From positions 62,001 to 126,000 of the forward strand of contig CALBDU010000083.1 of the NCBI GenBank assembly GCA_937927335.1: 64,000 nt of DNA, read 5' to 3'. The stretch comes from an uncultured Clostridium sp. GTDB lineage: Bacteria > Bacillota > Clostridia > Clostridiales > Clostridiaceae. Shown one piece after another: positions 61,177-64,000 of the stretch (within the stretch, counting starts at the first letter, position 1; each line of letters starts with the position of its first letter). Below the pieces are notes generated by a model. The model was given only the letters and a program-made list of their open reading frames with translations, did not search any database and was not told the DNA's origin. A program made the position numbers and the translations under genes.

Positions 61177-62934
61177 ATGAGAAAAAAAAGACTTGCTTTT
61201 ATATGTATGTTGTTCACATTTATATTTTTGCTGATAGTTGGCAGGCTTATCTATCTTATGTCAGTGGAGAGCTCTGATTTAAAAGTTATGGCAGAGGACC
61301 AGCGTACTACAAAAATACAGATAAGTGCCAAGAGAGGCAGTATTCTGGACAGAAATTTTAATGAGCTTGCAATCAATGAAGGTATATACAGAGTAGATCT
61401 TGACCTGAAAACCTTGAGAACCACTTTGGAAGACAGCAATATGAACTTTGAACAGTTAGCAGACAAGCTGTCGCCAATTCTTGATATGAAGACTGAGACA
61501 ATTTTAAAAATATTAAATACCACCACACCTAAAGGCTTGCCTGCTAATTCAGCATTACTGAAAAGACAGGTGGAGAAGTCTGTTGTAGATAAAGTTAAAG
61601 CATTAAAGATCAGGGGTATAGTGGTATCATCAGACACTAAGAGGTATTATAATAATGGGGATTTTCTCACCAGTGTGCTTGGAATGGTTAATAATGAAGG
61701 GAAGGGAGCTTCAGGGGTGGAGCTGAGCTATGATAAGGAGCTTTCAGGTATACCGGGCTGGATAAGCTACGAGAAGGATGCAAAAAATAATCAGCTTCCC
61801 TATGAAACCCAAAAAATAACAGAGCCTGTGGATGGAAAAGATGTGGTACTGTCCATAGATTCAAACATTCAGCAGTTTGCGGAAAAAGCTGCAGAAAAGG
61901 CATATGTGGATAATAAAGCAGTGGCTGTAAATATAATTGTAATGAATCCTAAAAATGGCGAGATTCTTGCAATGGCTAATAAGCCAAGCCTGGATCTTAA
62001 TACAGCAAATAAGGTTACTAAGCCGGAAGAGGTTCAGATGCTTTGGAAGAACCCGTCTGTGCAGGATAACTTCGAGCCAGGATCTATATTTAAGGTAGTT
62101 ACTGCCGCCAGCGCCCTGGAGTATGGAGTTGGCCTTAATGATACATACAGCTGCAACGGCAGCATCAAGGTGGACGGTACGGTTATGCACTGCTGGGATT
62201 TAAACGGCCATGGTACTGAAACCTTTATAGATATAATCAAAAATTCCTGTAACCCAGGCTTCGCTGAGTTAGGACAGAAGCTTGGCAAGGAGAAGCTTTT
62301 GGCTACTGCCAATAAGCTGGGCTTTGGACAAAAAACAGGTATAGATCTTCCAGGGGAATCCTCAGGACTATTGCGCAGTGCCAGCAAAATAAACCGGGTG
62401 GACCTGGCTGCATTATCCTTTGGACAAGGGCTGGCAGTAAACCAGGTACAGTATATGGCGGCCTTTAATGCTATTGCTAACGGAGGCACATGGATAAGGC
62501 CCCATATTATGAAGCAGGTTATGCATACTGATGGTTCAAACAACCAGGTCGTGGATAAGACCTATAATGATTTTGGTAAAAAGACAGTGTATAACAGCCA
62601 GCTTTCAGCTACGCTCAGACAGGATTTAATAAAGGTTGTTACAGAAGGTGCAGGGAAAAATGCATTTGTTGAAGGTTTGGATATAGCAGGAAAAACGGGT
62701 ACTGCTCAAATAGCAGACCCTGCTACTGGAAGATATGCAGAAGGTAAATATATGTCCTCCTTCGTTGGAATGGCTCCGGCTTCAGACCCTAAAATCACAC
62801 TTTTGGTAACTATTAACCAGCCTGGCGGTTCCAAGTATTATGCAGGTGAAGTATCTGCACCTGTAGCTAAGGAATTATTCCAGGAAATATTTAATTATAT
62901 GGCCTTCAAAGGTGAAAATAAGGTTTTAAATTAG
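61177..62934 (+). CDS. Class B penicillin-binding protein (transpeptidase)
   Basis: A 585-residue PBP anchored by one N-terminal helix (about 5-26). The dimerisation/pedestal domain follows (AKRGSILDRNFNELA), then the transpeptidase with SIFK (active-site Ser), SCN and KTGTAQ in the usual order, ending without PASTA domains. It resembles the FtsI/SpoVD branch that cross-links septal or cortex peptidoglycan. ATG 61177 follows GGAGAA; the frame could open at 61096 but the added residues are not PBP-like. The first gene of the window is another class B PBP. Confidence 0.92.
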   Translation: MRKKRLAFICMLFTFIFLLIVGRLIYLMSVESSDLKVMAEDQRTTKIQISAKRGSILDRNFNELAINEGIYRVDLDLKTLRTTLEDSNMNFEQLADKLSPILDMKTETILKILNTTTPKGLPANSALLKRQVEKSVVDKVKALKIRGIVVSSDTKRYYNNGDFLTSVLGMVNNEGKGASGVELSYDKELSGIPGWISYEKDAKNNQLPYETQKITEPVDGKDVVLSIDSNIQQFAEKAAEKAYVDNKAVAVNIIVMNPKNGEILAMANKPSLDLNTANKVTKPEEVQMLWKNPSVQDNFEPGSIFKVVTAASALEYGVGLNDTYSCNGSIKVDGTVMHCWDLNGHGTETFIDIIKNSCNPGFAELGQKLGKEKLLATANKLGFGQKTGIDLPGESSGLLRSASKINRVDLAALSFGQGLAVNQVQYMAAFNAIANGGTWIRPHIMKQVMHTDGSNNQVVDKTYNDFGKKTVYNSQLSATLRQDLIKVVTEGAGKNAFVEGLDIAGKTGTAQIADPATGRYAEGKYMSSFVGMAPASDPKITLLVTINQPGGSKYYAGEVSAPVAKELFQEIFNYMAFKGENKVLN

Positions 62935-62998
62935 TCATGTTTTAAAGATTTTTGTATAAGGTTATACTAGAAGTGAGATTTAATTTAAAATAATTTAT

Positions 62999-63041
62999 AA
63001 AGGTCTGCAAATCAGCTGGGATGCTGATAATGCAGACCTTT
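62999..63041. terminator. Bidirectional two-part terminator
   Basis: AAAGGTCTGCA and TGCAGACCTTT form an 11-bp stem enclosing a second hairpin (ATCAGC / GCTGAT). It separates the convergent PBP and secreted-protein genes. Confidence 0.88.
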
Positions 63042-63052
63042 GACTTTGAAGC

Positions 63053-63736
63053 TTATTTACCTGCTGCTTTTAAAATTGCAGCCTGGTGACGTTGATCTTT
63101 ATGGTTGTCCAAATGTCTGGTGCTGTTTAAAAAATGAATATCAATTACTCCATCCATTCCATTGTCTTTTACTGCATCCAGATTTATTCCCGTGCCATAA
63201 CCCTCAGACCGGTTTTTTACAGTTGCCTCCGCCGGGGCTGAATCAAGTCCCGCGTGAGGCATGGCAGTCATGGAGGCGGCGATGTATTGTCCATTTATGC
63301 TTACTACAACAGGTCTTCTTTCCCAGGAAAACCCGCCCCATATGCTTTTAATGATATTTGTGTCAGCTTCAGTTACTGCCTCTCCGTCCAGATGGTTTGT
63401 TCCATAGGTCCTTTTGATTTTGAAGGACTTCCCTGTATTCAGGTCCTTAACCTCTATTGTTGTCCCCCTTGGTATCAAATTATTTACCTTGGACCATTCA
63501 ATAAGCTGCCCGAACTTTGGTGCTGCATTTTCTGTGCTTACTGATTTTTTCTGTGACTGGATGGGCATGCCGCCTCTTGAAAGCGTCTGATTGTTTGCTG
63601 CAGCTGCAGCTGCAACAGTGATAGCGGCAGCCTGGTTCACTTTTGTGGTGGCTGCTGCACCGGCATTCAGCGTTCCTGCGAATATAACTGCAGATAGGGT
63701 AAGGAAAGCTGCTGCCTCTTTGATTGATTTTTTCAT
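63053..63736 (-). CDS. Secreted protein of a clostridial/paenibacillar cell-wall-associated family
   Basis: A 227-residue exported protein: a signal peptide (Lys start, hydrophobic 9-24, Ala-rich cleavage region near 28), an Ala- and Gln-rich linker, then a domain of about 140 residues with IPRGTTIEVKDLNTGKSF, YGTNHLDGEAVT, IWGGFSWERRPV, MPHAGLDSAPA and FLNSTRH. This domain recurs in secreted peptidoglycan-binding proteins of Firmicutes, but I know no assigned activity; the conserved His and Asp residues suggest a metal or catalytic site. It is controlled by the riboswitch directly upstream. GAGGAG precedes the ATG. Confidence 0.8.
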   Translation of the reverse strand: MKKSIKEAAAFLTLSAVIFAGTLNAGAAATTKVNQAAAITVAAAAAANNQTLSRGGMPIQSQKKSVSTENAAPKFGQLIEWSKVNNLIPRGTTIEVKDLNTGKSFKIKRTYGTNHLDGEAVTEADTNIIKSIWGGFSWERRPVVVSINGQYIAASMTAMPHAGLDSAPAEATVKNRSEGYGTGINLDAVKDNGMDGVIDIHFLNSTRHLDNHKDQRHQAAILKAAGK

Positions 63737-63750
63737 TAGGTACTCCTCAT

Positions 63751-63859
63751 TCTGCCTGCGAGGTTAGTTGACGGGTTAGGGAAGAGGATTCCCAGCATTT
63801 GCTTCACCCCAAATTGATATATCCCCCGCTGCTTAATTGCATTCGGCGTATTTGACAGA
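63751..63859 (-). promoter_or_regulatory. Cyclic di-AMP riboswitch (ydaO/yuaA class)
   Basis: On the minus strand the leader has the conserved ydaO blocks in order: ACGCCGAAT (63849-63841), CGGGGGAT, GGGGTGAA (63810-63803), GGGAATCCTCTTCCC, CCCGTCA and CTAACCTCGCAGGC. An outer stem can form from TCTGTC (63859-63854) and GGCAGA (63756-63751). The 3' arm ends 3 bases before the GAGGAG of the secreted-protein gene, with no terminator between, so control may be at translation. Members of this class usually reduce expression of wall-related genes when c-di-AMP is high. Confidence 0.88.
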
Positions 63860-63915
63860 TTGTCCATTTCATTAAACTATAAATAAAATGAAATGTCCAT
63901 GGTATTTCCTGACGG

Positions 63916-64000
63916 TTATTTTAAATTTTTGTAAACTAAGGCTCCATTTATATAGGTTTCTGATACATTTATACTGTCAATTTCTTCAGGGCCTATTTCA
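63916..64000 (-). CDS. C-terminal end of a probable amidohydrolase
   Basis: On the minus strand the last 28 codons of a frame read EIGPEEIDSINVSETYINGA and end in LVYKNLK. The pattern of a short turn, a strand and an NG-xx-VY end is the closing beta-sandwich of metal-dependent amidohydrolases (YtcJ type). The rest lies beyond the window, so the family is tentative. Confidence 0.45.
   Translation of the reverse strand, partial: EIGPEEIDSINVSETYINGALVYKNLK

Noticed and set aside
62034..62543. A 169-codon minus-strand frame inside the PBP gene
   Set aside because: The opposite strand encodes clear transpeptidase motifs; the frame has no start signal or family pattern.

Overview
The window is chromosomal DNA from a low-to-moderate GC endospore-former-type Firmicute, most likely Clostridium or a close relative. 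The reasons are strong AGGAGG-type ribosome binding sites, frequent TTG starts, dense co-directional operons, the gene order rapZ-yvcK-whiA, a CggR-type glycolytic regulator, Rex, DUF1540 and a ydaO-class c-di-AMP riboswitch. I cannot name the species. I see no tRNA, rRNA, CRISPR array, insertion sequence or prophage, and no gene-free stretch longer than 300 bases.

Layout. 1-9.5 kb: end of a penicillin-binding protein, YhaM-like exoribonuclease, a membrane hydrolase, uvrC, murB, then rapZ-yvcK-whiA and a YtoI-like HTH/DRTGG/CBS/hotdog regulator. 9.5-18.3 kb: dnaE, pfkA, pyk, cggR (with a recognisable CggR operator), gap and a 54-residue cysteine-rich protein. 18.4-21.5 kb: a TPR-DUF4037 protein paired with DUF4125, and a double DUF1540 protein. 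21.5-28.4 kb: rlmD followed by an accessory stretch with a methyltransferase that appears to start at ATA, a radical SAM enzyme, DUF3781, a macrodomain protein, a twice-frameshifted VWA gene, an ADP-ribosylglycohydrolase and a small hydrolase. 28.5-34 kb: uridine kinase converging on a four-gene BMP-type nucleoside ABC importer.

34.2-44 kb: a polyphosphate block: PPK2-type polyphosphate:AMP phosphotransferase, an iron-sulfur protein, a CHAD protein, an exopolyphosphatase-ppk1 pair, a second Ppx/GppA-HD protein and a stand-alone HD protein. This gives synthesis, hydrolysis, use of polyphosphate to phosphorylate AMP, and a probable granule-binding protein in one place. 44-49.6 kb: a small membrane protein with its Xre regulator, citrate synthase, a YdjC deacetylase, and a CDGSH / extradiol dioxygenase / pirin run. 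49.7-59.8 kb: a chemoreceptor with an unusual C-terminal Cache-like domain, then a peptide-use block (two pepT paralogues flanking a MalT-like LuxR regulator, an amino-acid antiporter, a PepV-like dipeptidase). 59.8-64 kb: rex, a universal stress protein, a second PBP, a secreted protein under a c-di-AMP riboswitch, and the end of a probable amidohydrolase.

The most interesting places are the radical SAM / ADP-ribose accessory stretch (22.9-28.4 kb), the TPR-DUF4037/DUF4125 pair, the cysteine-rich protein behind gap, the polyphosphate block with its SixA-like remnant on CHAD, the pepT paralogue that has lost a conserved His, and the riboswitch-controlled secreted protein. All functional names come from recalled family motifs read by eye; no database search was run.
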